From Candidatus Omnitrophota bacterium (GTDB lineage: Bacteria > Omnitrophota > Gorgyraeia > Gygaellales > Profunditerraquicolaceae), in the NCBI GenBank assembly GCA_028715095.1, contig JAQUSM010000065.1:1-6479 (forward strand): a DNA stretch of 6,479 bases. Reading direction: 5' to 3'. The position numbers and the translations under genes were made by a program. How positions within the stretch are numbered: the stretch's first letter is position 1; each line of letters opens with the position of its first letter. Positions 5,542 through 6,479 of the stretch are shown one piece after another. The notes below the pieces were generated by a model that was not told where the DNA came from, ran no database searches, and saw nothing but the letters and a program-made list of their open reading frames with translations.

Positions 5542-6479
5542 ATGTTAGCGTTTTTAAGATTTACTGCATTTATCTTAGGAGTATTTTTATGCGCACCAGT
5601 TTTTTGCCAGGTTCCCGATCCAACTGCCGCATCCAACAGCTTTTGTTGCACTAATATTGAAGAATTAAAAACGAAATATCTTAAGGATAACCGCTATAGC
5701 GAATTTATGAGTTTTCTGGACAGCTATAAAGACAAGCTTACTCCGCAGCCCTGCCTTAATTATTATAAAGCGCTTACCCGCTATCTGCAGCTTAAATATC
5801 TGGAAGAAAAACAGTCCTGGGATGAGTATTTCGCCGAAGGCAATACTTATCGCGAGCAGATAATAGAAAATACAAAAAAGGTCCTTGCCCAGGCTCAAAG
5901 CAATGATTGCTTAAGGCCTAAGTCCAGGCTTTTGTTATGGAAGTTTCATTCCGGACAGCAGGATGCATTTACTGAGCAGTCCTTAGGGGACCTGATGGGG
6001 GATATAAATGTTTACACCGAACAAACCCAGGATGCTGCGTTGGCTAAAGAGATTGCGGATGAACTCATGTCATACGGGGAAAAGGCCAAGGCCCGGCAGC
6101 TTTATAAGCTTTATGTGGACAAGCTTGTTTCAGGAAAGATATCAGATGCCAGGCTCAAGGATATAGCGGATGGTTTCTATAAAGAAAATAATTCAGAGTT
6201 GGCTGAAGCAGTTTATGATATCTATATAGAAAGAATTTCTAAGGCACCTGCTCCGGATAAGATCATCCCGGAACTATTCCGCATTGCCGGCATGTTTGCG
6301 TATAAAGCCAAAGGCCTGTCTGATATGGCTTATGCGGAGAAAATCTACGCAAAAATAGAAGAATTAGGCGGTAAGGGTGTTTTTAGCCAGGAAACAATCT
6401 ACCTGCGCGCATTTAACTTAGAGAAATTTAAAGATTACAAAAAGGCCGCAGAATTTTATTTACAGCTGATCCAGCTTTA
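5542..6479 (+). CDS. Exported TPR-like helical-repeat protein (3'-partial)
   Basis: An open frame from ATG 5542 to the window edge, 312 complete codons with no stop, so the C-terminus is missing. The start is set by a strong Shine-Dalgarno and lies 4 nt after the upstream stop. Residues 1-22 form a signal peptide (M-L-A-F-L-R-F then a hydrophobic core to A-P-V-F-C). A Cys-bearing segment follows (F-C-C-T-N at 34-38), then mostly amphipathic helices. TPR-like units are visible late in the fragment, for example A-K-A-R-Q-L-Y-K-L-Y, S-E-L-A-E-A-V-Y-D-I-Y, M-A-Y-A-E-K-I-Y-A-K-I and K-K-A-A-E-F-Y-L-Q-L. TPR proteins are scaffolds; here it may organise the neighbouring enzymes in the periplasm, which is inference. 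No catalytic motif is seen. It is not clearly homologous to the TPR-like half of the enzyme at 671. Confidence 0.8.
   Translation, partial: MLAFLRFTAFILGVFLCAPVFCQVPDPTAASNSFCCTNIEELKTKYLKDNRYSEFMSFLDSYKDKLTPQPCLNYYKALTRYLQLKYLEEKQSWDEYFAEGNTYREQIIENTKKVLAQAQSNDCLRPKSRLLLWKFHSGQQDAFTEQSLGDLMGDINVYTEQTQDAALAKEIADELMSYGEKAKARQLYKLYVDKLVSGKISDARLKDIADGFYKENNSELAEAVYDIYIERISKAPAPDKIIPELFRIAGMFAYKAKGLSDMAYAEKIYAKIEELGGKGVFSQETIYLRAFNLEKFKDYKKAAEFYLQLIQL

Overview
The window carries five consecutive genes, all on the + strand and closely packed: a carbohydrate ABC-transporter permease (cut by the left edge), a large exported TPR plus glycoside-hydrolase fusion, a secreted protein made of two tandem carbohydrate-binding-like domains, a second glycoside hydrolase with a lipoprotein-type signal, and an exported TPR-like protein (cut by the right edge). 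No RNA gene, insertion sequence, CRISPR array or phage gene is visible. The protein styles (TPR-fused glycosidases, paired aromatic-rich binding modules, medium GC, Gram-negative-type export signals) suggest an uncultured bacterium of the Omnitrophota or wider PVC/Planctomycetota kind. That is an impression from style, not proof.

Layout. 1-669: C-terminal three quarters of a MalG-type permease. 671-2974: signal peptide, helical TPR-like N-half and clan GH-A (beta/alpha)8 barrel C-half with an EF-hand-like insertion. 2975-3109: a 135-nt gap, the only real intergenic space, holding two tiny ORFs chained by ATGA overlaps into the next gene. 3110-4261: signal peptide and two in-phase 184-residue repeats. 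4242-5537: second clan GH-A enzyme, whose start overlaps the previous gene and whose signal-peptide codons form a 20-bp hairpin followed by a T-rich tract. 5542-6479: signal peptide and helical repeats, running off the window with no stop.

Working together (inference): this looks like a small glycan-use locus without SusC/SusD. The tandem binding protein would capture a polysaccharide, the two paralogous enzymes would cut or remodel it (one probably soluble or periplasmic and tied to a TPR scaffold, one probably lipid-anchored), and the ABC importer would take up the oligosaccharides. The substrate cannot be read from the sequence. The two enzymes are clear paralogues and both keep the two expected catalytic glutamates. 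The least ordinary features are the hairpin inside the lipoprotein start region, the EF-hand-like insertion present in only one of the two enzymes, and the overlapping mini-ORF leader.
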